Shown here piece by piece: positions 7,253-14,037 of a stretch of DNA of 64,000 nucleotides. Every line of letters begins with the position of its first letter. Positions within the stretch are counted from its first letter, which is position 1. The DNA is from Trebonia sp963822615 (GTDB lineage: Bacteria; Actinomycetota; Actinomycetes; Streptosporangiales; Streptosporangiaceae). The notes under the pieces were generated by a model. The model made no database searches and was not told where the DNA came from. It was given only the letters and a program-made list of their open reading frames with translations. A program made the translations under genes and the position numbers. Location: the NCBI GenBank assembly GCA_963822615.1, contig CAWGIM010000006.1:1178001-1242000 (forward strand), read 5' to 3'.

Positions 7253-7937
7253 TCCGCACCGCTATCCGGAGTACTCGCTGCTCAAGGACGCGGCGCTGCG
7301 CCGCCGGATGCTCAGCGCGATGCGCGAGCGCGGCGTCTCGGTGTTCCTCGGCGAGGGATTCGTGGTCCAGCCGGGCATCGACGTCGGCCAGTACCAGGCC
7401 GACCTGGACGTCATGGCCGAACTGCAGGCGGCCAAGGTCAACCTGGTGAGCTTCGACCCGGACCTCGGCCGCACCTTCGACGCGTTCGGGCGGCTGGCCG
7501 AGCTGGCGGCCGCGCGGGGCATGCCGTCCACGGTCGAGTTCGCGCCGTCCCTGTCGGTGAAGAACCTCCAGTCGGCCCTGGACGCGGTCCGGCACGTCGG
7601 CCGGCCCGACTTCGGCCTGCTCATCGACACGATGCACCTGGTCCGGGCCGGGGACTCGGCGGCCGACCTGGCCGCCGTCGACCCCGGGCTGATCCGGCAC
7701 CTGCAGCTCAGCGACAACACGCTCCGGCAGCGGGGGGCGGTCTACCGCGACGACACCATCGACCGCAGCGTGCCCGGTGAGGGGGAACTGCCGCTGGCGG
7801 AGATCCTGTCCTCCGTTCCTCCTGATGTCCCGGTTGGCCTGGAAGTGCCGATGCTGTCCAGGGCCATCGCCGGGGAGCCGACCGGGGACCGGGCCCGCCG
7901 CTGCGTGCGGGCGGCCCGCGCCCTGCTGAACCAGTGA
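7128..7937 (+). CDS. Sugar phosphate isomerase/epimerase-like TIM-barrel protein
   Basis: About 269 residues of the xylose-isomerase-like TIM barrel. Likely metal ligands stand in strand ends: VEFAP, LLIDTMHLVRAGD, LQLSDNT and VGLEVPM. The PGEGELPLAEIL loop near the C terminus is characteristic of the family. GTG at 7128 gives the usual N terminus (SDRLGIEHQTVLGLPP); the frame also opens at 7107. Third gene of the alcohol dehydrogenase operon, 13 bases before the next gene. Members isomerise or epimerise keto-sugars, inosose or hydroxypyruvate-type substrates; with flanking dehydrogenases a sugar- or polyol-like catabolic step is the best guess. Confidence 0.8.
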   Translation: MSDRLGIEHQTVLGLPPVEFVNLAADLDCRYIAIVLSTRPHNPHRYPEYSLLKDAALRRRMLSAMRERGVSVFLGEGFVVQPGIDVGQYQADLDVMAELQAAKVNLVSFDPDLGRTFDAFGRLAELAAARGMPSTVEFAPSLSVKNLQSALDAVRHVGRPDFGLLIDTMHLVRAGDSAADLAAVDPGLIRHLQLSDNTLRQRGAVYRDDTIDRSVPGEGELPLAEILSSVPPDVPVGLEVPMLSRAIAGEPTGDRARRCVRAARALLNQ

Positions 7938-7950
7938 CCAGGAGAAACGG

Positions 7951-8763
7951 ATGCGGGATCTGACCGTGGGCTTCATCGGCGCCGGGCGCATGGGGTTTCC
8001 CATGGTGCAGCGGCTGGTGGGGGCCGGACTCGACGTGGTGGCGGTGGGGCGGCGGCCCGAGACGGCGGCCGCGCTGCGGGAGCTTGGCGTTACCGTGCTC
8101 GACGGGCCCGCCGCGGTGGGGGCGGCGGCGCGGGTGCTGTGCGTCATGACGTTCGACGATGCCCAGGTCCGGGCGGTGCTGCTGGGTAAACAGGGCGCGC
8201 TCGGGGCGATGCGGCCCGGCTCGACGCTGGTGGTGCACACCACGTGCGGCCCCGACCTGGTGAACGCCCTGCAGGAGGCGGCGCCGGCCGGGGTGAGGGT
8301 GCTCGACGCGCCGGTCAGCGGCCGCGCACCCGACATCCTCGCCGGGCGGATCACCCTGCTGGTCGGCGGCCAGGAAGACCACCTGGAGACCGTCCGGCCG
8401 GTGCTGGCGACCTACGGCAACCCGATCCTGCACCTGGGACCGCTCGGCTCGGGTCAGCGCGTCAAGTTGCTCAACAACCTGCTGTTCGCGGTGAACATGC
8501 GGCTGGCGGGCGACCTCGGGGGGCTGGCCGAGCGGCTCGGCCTGGACCCGGTCACCGCGATGCGGGCGATCGCGGTGTCGAGCGGCTCGAGCTACGCGCT
8601 GGGCGCGGTCGCCGAGTTCGGCGGCCCTGACGTGGCTTTCGAGCGGGTCGGGGAGTTCCTCGGCAAGGACGTCAGCTTCGTCCAGGCCCTGGCGGCCGAG
8701 CTCGGCGTCGACCTGGGCCGCCTCGGCGAGATCGCCGCCTGGTGGCATCCGGCGGCCGGCTGA
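7951..8763 (+). CDS. NAD(P)-binding 3-hydroxyisobutyrate dehydrogenase-like protein
   Basis: A 270-residue beta-hydroxyacid dehydrogenase. N-terminal Rossmann motif VGFIGAGRMGFPMVQRL, with GRRPE after strand two; substrate-binding DAPVSGRAPDILAGRITLLVGG; and the helix with the catalytic lysine, GSGQRVKLLNNLLFAVN. These are the three signatures of the HIBADH/tartronate semialdehyde reductase family. A ccaggagaaacgg ribosome site precedes the ATG. Last gene of the operon that starts at 5532. It would reduce a semialdehyde or oxidise a 3-hydroxy acid, consistent with the upstream isomerase. It converges on the small membrane-protein gene at 8785. Confidence 0.85.
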   Translation: MRDLTVGFIGAGRMGFPMVQRLVGAGLDVVAVGRRPETAAALRELGVTVLDGPAAVGAAARVLCVMTFDDAQVRAVLLGKQGALGAMRPGSTLVVHTTCGPDLVNALQEAAPAGVRVLDAPVSGRAPDILAGRITLLVGGQEDHLETVRPVLATYGNPILHLGPLGSGQRVKLLNNLLFAVNMRLAGDLGGLAERLGLDPVTAMRAIAVSSGSSYALGAVAEFGGPDVAFERVGEFLGKDVSFVQALAAELGVDLGRLGEIAAWWHPAAG

Positions 8764-8784
8764 CCGGCGCCGGCCGCTCCCGGC

Positions 8785-9021
8785 TCAGGCCGCCTTCGCG
8801 CGGCCGGGCTGCGCGAGCGCGTCCGCGGGCCGCGCGGGTTCGGCGGGCTGCCCAGGGCGCGCGGGCTGTGCGGGGCGCGCGGGCTGTGCGGCTTCGCGCT
8901 TGGGCCGGGGCGGCCGGGCGGCCGCGTAGACCAGGACGAGCCACGCCGCGAGCGTGCTGACCACCACCAGCGCGATCAGCGTGAGCTGCCAGACGGCCAG
9001 GGCAGAGTCCGGATAGGACAT
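8785..9021 (-). CDS. Small single-pass membrane protein with Pro/Ala-rich tail
   Basis: A 78-residue protein with one predicted membrane helix at about residues 10-35 (LTLIALVVVSTLAAWLVLVY) followed by a basic stop-transfer patch and a proline/alanine/arginine-rich tail. The tail is built from short repeats of PARPAQ type; at DNA level an 18-base unit is exactly duplicated at 8855-8872 and 8873-8890. The ATG has a good AAAAGGAGAATCTG ribosome site. It is the last gene in the minus-strand run uspA, CBS-BON, small membrane protein, so likely co-expressed in the stress island. No known family recognised. Confidence 0.6.
   Translation of the reverse strand: MSYPDSALAVWQLTLIALVVVSTLAAWLVLVYAAARPPRPKREAAQPARPAQPARPGQPAEPARPADALAQPGRAKAA
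8855..8890. repeat. Perfect 18-bp tandem duplication
   Basis: GGGCGCGCGGGCTGTGCG occurs twice back to back inside the tail of the small membrane protein. The unit is a multiple of three, so the frame is kept. Confidence 0.85.
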
Positions 9022-9044
9022 CAGATTCTCCTTTTCAGGCGAGT

Positions 9045-9716
9045 TCAGGCGAGCGTGCTCGATCCGGGGCGGTGCTCGGCCGGCGGGTAGCTGAGCCGGT
9101 CGCGGACCGCGACCACGCCCTCGACGTGACTGGCTTCCCCGGCGATGCCGTGGCCGGCCAGGGCCGTCTCCGGTGAGCCCTCCAGGGTGACGATGCCGTC
9201 GGCGACCGTCACCGTGAACGCGGCCGGATCGCCCGCGTGGTGCTTGAGGATCACGGTCTCGGTGATCTCCCGGTGGATGTCGGCGTCCGGCCGGGCGTAC
9301 ACGGCGAGCACGTCGGCGCGGGTCACGATGCCGATCAGCTTCCCGTCCGGGTCGACCACGGGGAGCCGCTTGACCCGGCGGCCGTACATCAGCCGCGCGG
9401 CCTGGGTGGCCGGCTCGCCCGGCCCCACGGTCACCGCCGGGCTGGTCATCAGGTCGCTGGCGATGGTGCCGCGGGCCTTGGCCGTCTCCTGGTGCCGGAA
9501 CAGCCCGGTGAAGACCCCCGGGATGGCGCCGTCGAGTGCCTCCTTGGTCAGCAGGTCGGCCTCGGACACCACGCCGACCACCCGGTCGTCGTCGTCAAGG
9601 ACCGGGAACGCGCTGACCCGCCAGCGGCGCAAGATGACCGCCATTTCCTTGTACGACGCGTTCTTCCTGACCGCGATCACGCGGGTGCTCATCACGTCCC
9701 GCACGGTGGTGCCCAT
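9045..9716 (-). CDS. CBS domain pair plus BON domain protein
   Basis: A protein of about 223 residues. Two CBS domains: DVMSTRVIAVRKNASYKEM to SEADLLTKEA, and DLMTSPAVTVGPGEPATQAA to TRADVLAVYARPD. A BON-like end follows (FTVTVADGIVTLEGSPETA, VEGVVAVRDRLSYP). CBS pairs bind adenosyl ligands and the group resembles Hrp1/Rv2626c of the mycobacterial DosR regulon with an added BON domain. ATG at 9716 chosen by the domain start and GAAGAAGG ribosome site; the frame is open farther upstream across uspA but that part is antisense. It follows uspA by 28 bases. Two paralogues lie at 16539 and 19179. Probably a stress-state sensor; ligand unknown. Confidence 0.85.
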   Translation of the reverse strand: MGTTVRDVMSTRVIAVRKNASYKEMAVILRRWRVSAFPVLDDDDRVVGVVSEADLLTKEALDGAIPGVFTGLFRHQETAKARGTIASDLMTSPAVTVGPGEPATQAARLMYGRRVKRLPVVDPDGKLIGIVTRADVLAVYARPDADIHREITETVILKHHAGDPAAFTVTVADGIVTLEGSPETALAGHGIAGEASHVEGVVAVRDRLSYPPAEHRPGSSTLA

Positions 9717-9744
9717 CTCCGTCACCTTCTTCCGGCTTCCGGGG

Positions 9745-10185
9745 TCAGCTGGCTTCCGCGGGAACCACGACGACGGGGACGTGCGCGTGGTGCGCGACCT
9801 GAGAGGCGACCGAGCCGAGCAGCAGCCGCCGGAAGCCGCCCGCGCCACGGGAGCCGACGACGATCATGTCGGCCGCGGCGCCCGCGCTCAGCAGCTCGTC
9901 GGCCGGCAGCCCGACGACCGCGCGCACGGTGACCGACGGCGGCCGCGATGCCTCGGTGAGCTGGTCGAGAACCTTGTCCACCTGCTGCTGGGCTTCCTTG
10001 CGGGCCTGCTCGGTCATTTCCGGGTCACTCATGTAGGCGAGCGCGTAACCGGTGTAGCCCGCCGTGAGCTGCTGCACCGTGAGCACCGTCAGTGGTACCG
10101 CCCGGACCGACGCCTCGTGCGCGGCCCACTCCAGGGCGCGGGTCGAGTGGTTCGAACCATCGATACCGACGAGGATTCCGCTCAT
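9745..10185 (-). CDS. Universal stress protein UspA family
   Basis: A single-domain Usp of 146 residues. N-terminal ILVGIDGSNHSTRALEWAA, and the C-terminal ATP-binding loop VVGSRGAGGFRRLLLGSVAS, which fits G-x2-G-x9-G(S/T). ATG at 10185 has AAGGAG eight bases upstream; the GTG nine bases earlier is too near that site. First gene of the minus-strand run to the CBS-BON and small membrane genes. The divergent gap to the PPOX gene at 10402 contains several DevR-like boxes. Usp proteins of this type are induced by hypoxia and other stress in actinomycetes. Confidence 0.9.
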   Translation of the reverse strand: MSGILVGIDGSNHSTRALEWAAHEASVRAVPLTVLTVQQLTAGYTGYALAYMSDPEMTEQARKEAQQQVDKVLDQLTEASRPPSVTVRAVVGLPADELLSAGAAADMIVVGSRGAGGFRRLLLGSVASQVAHHAHVPVVVVPAEAS

Positions 10186-10278
10186 CACGATCACTCCTTC
10201 ACCACCGCGGCGCGATGTCCGGTTCCCACGCTATGGACGGCCACCGGGAGCGGGCAGGGGCGGACTGCCCGCCCGGCG

Positions 10279-10365
10279 GGGACATTGGGCGGCCCCGGGC
10301 GGGACGAAGGTCCTTCCCGCGCCGCCGGGGGTCCTCCCGCCGTCAAGGTCGGGACTTTCTGCCCT
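10279..10365. promoter_or_regulatory. DevR/DosR-like boxes in the uspA/PPOX divergent promoter
   Basis: Two good matches to a motif repeated in this island lie here: GGGACGAAGGTCCTT at 10301-10315 (read on the other strand AAGGACCTTCGTCCC) and GGGACTTTCTGCCCT at 10351-10365. A weaker GGGACATTGGGCGG starts at 10279. The actinobacterial DevR/DosR site is a GGGACT-AGTCCC-type palindrome, which these resemble. Confidence 0.6.
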
Positions 10366-10401
10366 AAGGCGGCCGGCCCCGGGTCTGGCAGGGTGGCCTG
10401 C

Positions 10402-10848
10402 ATGGACAGTGACGGACCCGAGCTGGAGCGCCTCAGCCAAGACGAGTGCCTGCGGCTGCTGGGCTCCGTGCCGGTCGGCCGGGTTGTCTACACCCGCCAG
10501 GCACTGCCCGCGGTAGAGCTCGTCAACTTCGCCCTCGTCGACGGCGACATCGTCTTCAGGACCGACGACGGCGGGAAGCTGGGGGCGGCCATCCGCGGCG
10601 CGGTCGTCGCGTTCGAGGCCGACAGCGTGGACTTCGACCGCCGGGCCGGCTGGAGCGTCACCGTGGTCGGGCAGTGCCTTCCGGTCACCGACGCCGATGA
10701 GCTGCTGCGGCTGCGCGGGATCGGGCTCGTCCCCTGGGCCCCGGGCGAGCGGGAGCACTACGTCCGCATCCCGCCCACCCTCGTCACCGGCCGGCGGCTC
10801 GCCCGCCCCCAGCTGGAGGTAACCGACCATGCGCGTCGTATCGGATGA
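10402..10848 (+). CDS. PPOX-family flavin-binding-like protein (stress-island type)
   Basis: A 148-residue pyridoxamine 5'-phosphate oxidase-like protein of the short actinobacterial group: LERLSQDECLRLLGSVPVGR, then VVYTRQALPAVELVNFALVDGDIVF, FRTDDGGKLGAAIRGAVVAFE, and GWSVTVVGQCLPV. The pattern (SxxECLxLL..GRV / PAVxPVNF / GxVVFRT / GWSVxVxG) repeats in the proteins at 12735 and 17421. Flavin or other cofactor binding is expected but not provable. ATG at 10402 follows DevR-like boxes directly. It overlaps the next gene by 20 bases, so they are coupled. Likely a redox or flavin-handling protein in the dormancy response. Confidence 0.8.
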   Translation: MDSDGPELERLSQDECLRLLGSVPVGRVVYTRQALPAVELVNFALVDGDIVFRTDDGGKLGAAIRGAVVAFEADSVDFDRRAGWSVTVVGQCLPVTDADELLRLRGIGLVPWAPGEREHYVRIPPTLVTGRRLARPQLEVTDHARRIG

Positions 10849-12070
10849 GGTGCTGGCCGCCCGGCTGGCGGCCGCCGCGGCCGGGCTGACCGGGGAGCCG
10901 CGGGTGGTCGCGGGCGGCAACTTCGCCACCCCGTGGCGGGCGCTGGCGGTGCTCGACGCGGCGGTCGCGCGCTACCGGCTGCTCGCGCTCAACGCCCAGC
11001 CCGGATTCCCGGACCGGGACGGGGTGACGCTGGAGACGCCGTTCGTCGGGCCGGGCATGCGCGGCCGCGGCCGGCTGCGGTACTACCCTTGCCGCCTGTC
11101 GCTCGTGCCGCGCCTGCTGGCCACCGCGCTGCCCCCAGACGTGGTGCTGGTGCAGACGTCGGCTCCCGCGCACGGGACGGTGTCCCTGGGCACCGAGGTC
11201 AACGTGCTGCCCGCGGCGATCGAGGCGGCCCGGGCCCGCGGCGGCCTGGTGATCGCGCAGCTCAACCCGCAGATGCCGTACACCTACGGCGACGGGGTGC
11301 TCAGCACCGACCTGATCGACTACGCGATCGAGGCGGACGAGCCGCTGCCGTCGCCGGTGACGGCAGCGGCCAGCGAGACCTCGGCCGCCATCGCCGGGCG
11401 GGTGGCGGCGCTGATCCCCGACGGCGCCAGCTTGCAGCTCGGCATCGGCGCGGTGCCCGACGCCGTGCTGGCGGCGCTCACCGACCGGCGCGGCCTCGCG
11501 GTGTGGTCGGAGATGTTCAGCGACGGGGTGCTCGGCCTGGCCAAGGCCGGGGCGCTGGACGCGGGCCGTCCGGTCACCGCGTCGTTCGCCTTCGGCAGCC
11601 AGGACCTCTACCGCTGGATGGACCGTAACCCGGGCGTCCAGATGCTGCGCACCGAGACCACCAACGACCCGGCCCTGATCGCGCGGCGGCCGCAGCTGGT
11701 CTCGGTCAACGGGGCGCTCCAGGTCGACCTGTTCGCCCAGGCGAACGCGTGCTGGGCGCGGGGCAGGATCCACTCCGGCTTCGGCGGGCAGCCGGACTTC
11801 GTCGTCGGGGCGCTGCACTCCCCCGGCGGGATGGCCGTCGTCGCGCTGCCGTCGTGGCACCCGAAGGCGGACGTCTCGACGGTGGTGCCAAGGATCGACG
11901 GGCCCGCGACCTCGTTCCAGCACAGCTTCATCGTCAGCGACCTCGGTACGGCGGCGGTCTGGGGACATGACGCGGACGAGCAGGCCCGGCAGATCATCAC
12001 CCGCGTCGCCCATCCGGCCGCCCGCGACGAGCTGACCGAGGCCGGGCGCGCGCTCGGGCTCGGCGTCTAG
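10829..12070 (+). CDS. Acetyl-CoA hydrolase/transferase family (4-hydroxybutyrate CoA-transferase-like)
   Basis: A 413-residue CoA-transferase of the Cat1/AbfT family. The C-terminal half has LQLGIGAVPDAVLAAL and VWSEMFSDGVLGLAKAG, the latter holding the glutamate that forms the CoA thioester in relatives. SVNGALQVDLFAQANA and GGQPDFVVGALHSPGG follow as expected. The N-terminal half (VVAGGNFATPWRALAVL) is the first of the two similar alpha/beta domains. It overlaps the PPOX gene. Substrate is probably a short acyl-CoA. In the stress island it could recycle acetyl- or butyryl-CoA under fermentative conditions, which is inference. Confidence 0.85.
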   Translation: MRVVSDEVLAARLAAAAAGLTGEPRVVAGGNFATPWRALAVLDAAVARYRLLALNAQPGFPDRDGVTLETPFVGPGMRGRGRLRYYPCRLSLVPRLLATALPPDVVLVQTSAPAHGTVSLGTEVNVLPAAIEAARARGGLVIAQLNPQMPYTYGDGVLSTDLIDYAIEADEPLPSPVTAAASETSAAIAGRVAALIPDGASLQLGIGAVPDAVLAALTDRRGLAVWSEMFSDGVLGLAKAGALDAGRPVTASFAFGSQDLYRWMDRNPGVQMLRTETTNDPALIARRPQLVSVNGALQVDLFAQANACWARGRIHSGFGGQPDFVVGALHSPGGMAVVALPSWHPKADVSTVVPRIDGPATSFQHSFIVSDLGTAAVWGHDADEQARQIITRVAHPAARDELTEAGRALGLGV

Positions 12071-12086
12071 GTTCCGGAGGTGAGAG

Positions 12087-12686
12087 ATGGACAGCCAGCA
12101 GGCACCGCCCAGGACCGGGCGGCTGGCCCGGTTCGCGCGCGGCCGGGGGTTCGACCGTAACCCGCTGCGGCGCGCGTCCGACCGGGCGGAAAGCGTCCTG
12201 CTGCTCGCGCTGCTGGTCGCCTTCAGCTTCGGCGCGCCGCTGGTGGCGAGCGCCGTCGGCGGCCTGGTGCACGGCATCGGGCAGCGGAACATGCTCGCCC
12301 AGCGGGCGTCGCGGTACCCGGTGACGGCCACCGTGACCGGCGCCGCCAGCCCGGCCAGCCCGGAAGACCCGGCCGAGTCAGCCGCGCGCTGGACAGCGCC
12401 GGACGGGCACCCGCTGACCGGCGACCTGGCGTCGGCGGTGGTGACGCCGGCCGGCACCCGGGTGGCGATCTGGGTGACCAGGGCCGGCCAGGTCACCACC
12501 GCCCCGCTGGTGCCGTCCCAGGTCGCCGAGCAGTCCGACCTGGCGGGGCTGCTCGCCGTCGCGGGCTTCGCCATCGCCCTGGCCGGCGCCGGCGGCCTGG
12601 CCCGGCGCGCGCTCGACCAGCGCCGGATGGCCGCCTGGGAGGCGGAGTGGCTCGCGCACGGACCGCGCGGCACGCCCCGGGCGTGA
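12087..12686 (+). CDS. Rv1733c-like two-helix membrane protein
   Basis: A 199-residue protein with the pattern of the Rv1733c family: an N-terminal RGFDRNPLRRASDRAESV, a first membrane helix at about residues 35-58, an extracytoplasmic part with ARWTAPDGHPLTGDL, then a second helix at about 153-175 and a basic tail. Rv1733c is a conserved membrane protein of the mycobacterial DosR regulon; its function is not known. A second copy at 17931 shares the LDRNPLRRASDRAE and RWTAPDG motifs. AGGTGAGAG precedes the ATG. Its place in the island supports dormancy-linked expression. Confidence 0.8.
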   Translation: MDSQQAPPRTGRLARFARGRGFDRNPLRRASDRAESVLLLALLVAFSFGAPLVASAVGGLVHGIGQRNMLAQRASRYPVTATVTGAASPASPEDPAESAARWTAPDGHPLTGDLASAVVTPAGTRVAIWVTRAGQVTTAPLVPSQVAEQSDLAGLLAVAGFAIALAGAGGLARRALDQRRMAAWEAEWLAHGPRGTPRA

Positions 12687-12734
12687 CGCGCAGTTCCGGC
12701 AACCAACCAGACAACGAAGGAAGAGGTGGGTTAC

Positions 12735-13442
12735 GTGACCGTGGAGCGGACATCCAGCCGGCCCGTCAGCAAGGAAGCAAGCCAGCCGTCGTGGCCGGCC
12801 CCGGCCAACCCCGGGGACCTCAGCCGGCGACTGGCGACGCGCCGGGCCGAGCTACGGCTCAGCGTCCCCCAGGTCGCCCAGCGGGCCGGGATCCGCATCC
12901 GCTACCTGGAGTTCCTCGAGCGGTATCCCAGTCACCCGGCCCCGGCGACGCTGCGGCAGCTCGCCGCCGCCCTGCAGACGACGCCCACCGCGCTGCTCGG
13001 CGCCGACGACAGTCTTTCGACTGGACACGGCGGCGGCACCGTCCCCGGGAAGCTGGAGCCGCTCGGGCCCGGCGAGTGCACCCGGCTACTCGAGCCGGGC
13101 GGGATCGGCCGGCTCGCGTTCCTCGGCGCCAGCGGGATCATCCTGCTGCCGGTCAACTACGCCATGATCGCCGGCGGCATCGTCGTGCGGACCGAGGAGG
13201 GCTCGTCGATCGCCGCGCACGGCGACGACCCGGTCTCGTTCGAGGCGGACCACGTGGACGAGGTGCTCGGGCAGGGCTGGAGCGTCCTCGTCCGCGGGCA
13301 CGCCCACCGGGTCCTGCAGCCGAGCGAGCTGGAGCTGCTGCGCAAGGAGAACCAGCCGCGGCCGTGGCCAGCGGGAGAGCACGCCCTGTTCATCAAGATC
13401 GTCCCGGACCGGATCACCGGCCGCCGCATCCGCACCCAGTAA
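12735..13442 (+). CDS. XRE helix-turn-helix fused to a PPOX domain
   Basis: A fusion of about 235 residues. Residues 30-85 form an XRE-type helix-turn-helix: LSRRLATRRAELRLSVPQVA, AGIRIRYLEFLER, TLRQLAAALQTTPTALLG. After a short Gly/Ser linker, residues 110-230 form a PPOX domain of the island type: LGPGECTRLLEPGGIGRLAF, ILLPVNYAMIAGGIVVRT, GWSVLVRGHAH. GTG at 12735 chosen because GGAAGAGG lies eight bases upstream. The architecture suggests a transcription regulator that senses flavin or another PPOX ligand. It lies in the plus-strand run PPOX, CoA-transferase, Rv1733c-like, XRE-PPOX and may control this island. Confidence 0.85.
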   Translation: MTVERTSSRPVSKEASQPSWPAPANPGDLSRRLATRRAELRLSVPQVAQRAGIRIRYLEFLERYPSHPAPATLRQLAAALQTTPTALLGADDSLSTGHGGGTVPGKLEPLGPGECTRLLEPGGIGRLAFLGASGIILLPVNYAMIAGGIVVRTEEGSSIAAHGDDPVSFEADHVDEVLGQGWSVLVRGHAHRVLQPSELELLRKENQPRPWPAGEHALFIKIVPDRITGRRIRTQ

Positions 13443-13470
13443 CGGGGCGCGGGCGACGGGCCGGGTTCGC

Positions 13471-13768
13471 TCAGCGGGCCTCAGCCGGGATCACCACCAC
13501 CGGGCAGTACGCGTGCTGGGCGACCTGCGCGCTGACCGACCCCATGAACAGGCGGGTGAAGCCGCCCGCGCCGCGGGAACCGACCACCAGCAGCTCCGCG
13601 TCCTTGGCGGCGGTCAGCAGCTCCTCGGCGGGCGAGCCGGACCGCGCGTCGACCGTGAACCGCGGCGGCCTGGCCTGGCCGAGGCGGTCGATGACCCGTT
13701 CCGTCTCCTCCCGGACCGCGGCCCGGACGCGGGTGGCCTGCGCGTGCTCCTGTGAGTAAAGCTGGTTT
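13471..13768 (-). pseudogene. 5'-truncated universal stress protein
   Basis: The C-terminal two thirds of a UspA are intact in one frame: EETERVIDRLGQARPPRFTV, SPAEELLTAAKDAELLVVG and GSRGAGGFTRLFMGSVSAQ, ending VVVIPAEAR. The first 45-55 residues, with the IVGIDGS strand, are absent: upstream the frame hits TAG after CGT CAG AGG GCA and no usable start codon exists. It compares directly with the intact copies at 9745 and 18709. The lost 5' end borders the promoter region of the GNAT fusion gene, so the deletion may have joined the two. Confidence 0.8.
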
Positions 13769-13827
13769 GCCCTCTGACGCTAGGCCGGGTCCGGCCCGCG
13801 GTCAGGAGCGCTTGGTCCAGGCCCGGC

Positions 13828-13865
13828 GGGACCTCCGGGACCGGCGGCCAGGGACGTTTGGCCGT
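13828..13865. promoter_or_regulatory. DevR/DosR-like boxes before the GNAT fusion gene
   Basis: GGGACCTCCGGGACC at 13828-13842 and GGGACGTTTGGCCGT at 13851-13865 fit the island motif GGGACCTTCGGCCCC with a few changes. They lie about 170-200 bases before the start of the GNAT fusion gene and beside the truncated uspA, where a divergent promoter would have been. Confidence 0.5.
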
Positions 13866-13947
13866 AGTTCCGGTCCCCGCGGTCGCGGAGGATCGGAAGG
13901 GGCGGGGCACTACCTACGCGAAGCGCCGATCACCGCAGAGGACAGTC

Positions 13948-14037
13948 ATGGACCTGGTTACGAGGACCGCGCGGCAGCTACGGCCGGCCTGCCGGCGGCG
14001 GGAGCCCGCCCCCGGCGGGCAGCGGTGCGGACGATGA
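13948..14037 (+). CDS. Possible 29-residue leader peptide coupled to the GNAT gene
   Basis: ATG at 13948 has GAGGA six bases upstream and opens a 29-codon frame (MDLVTRTARQLRPACRRREP and on) whose TGA overlaps the ATG of the next gene as ATGA. Arg-rich, no known family. The overlap suggests coupling; it may equally be chance. Confidence 0.3.
   Translation: MDLVTRTARQLRPACRRREPAPGGQRCGR

Noticed and set aside
10784..12706. Very long open frame on the minus strand
   Set aside because: It is antisense to the CoA-transferase and Rv1733c-like genes. The protein is Arg/Pro/Gly-rich low-complexity sequence with no motif, as expected for the shadow of high-GC genes.
13752..14033. N-terminal extension of the GNAT fusion gene
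   Set aside because: Sequence is Arg/Gly-rich and includes promoter boxes; the GNAT domain starts just after ATG 14034.
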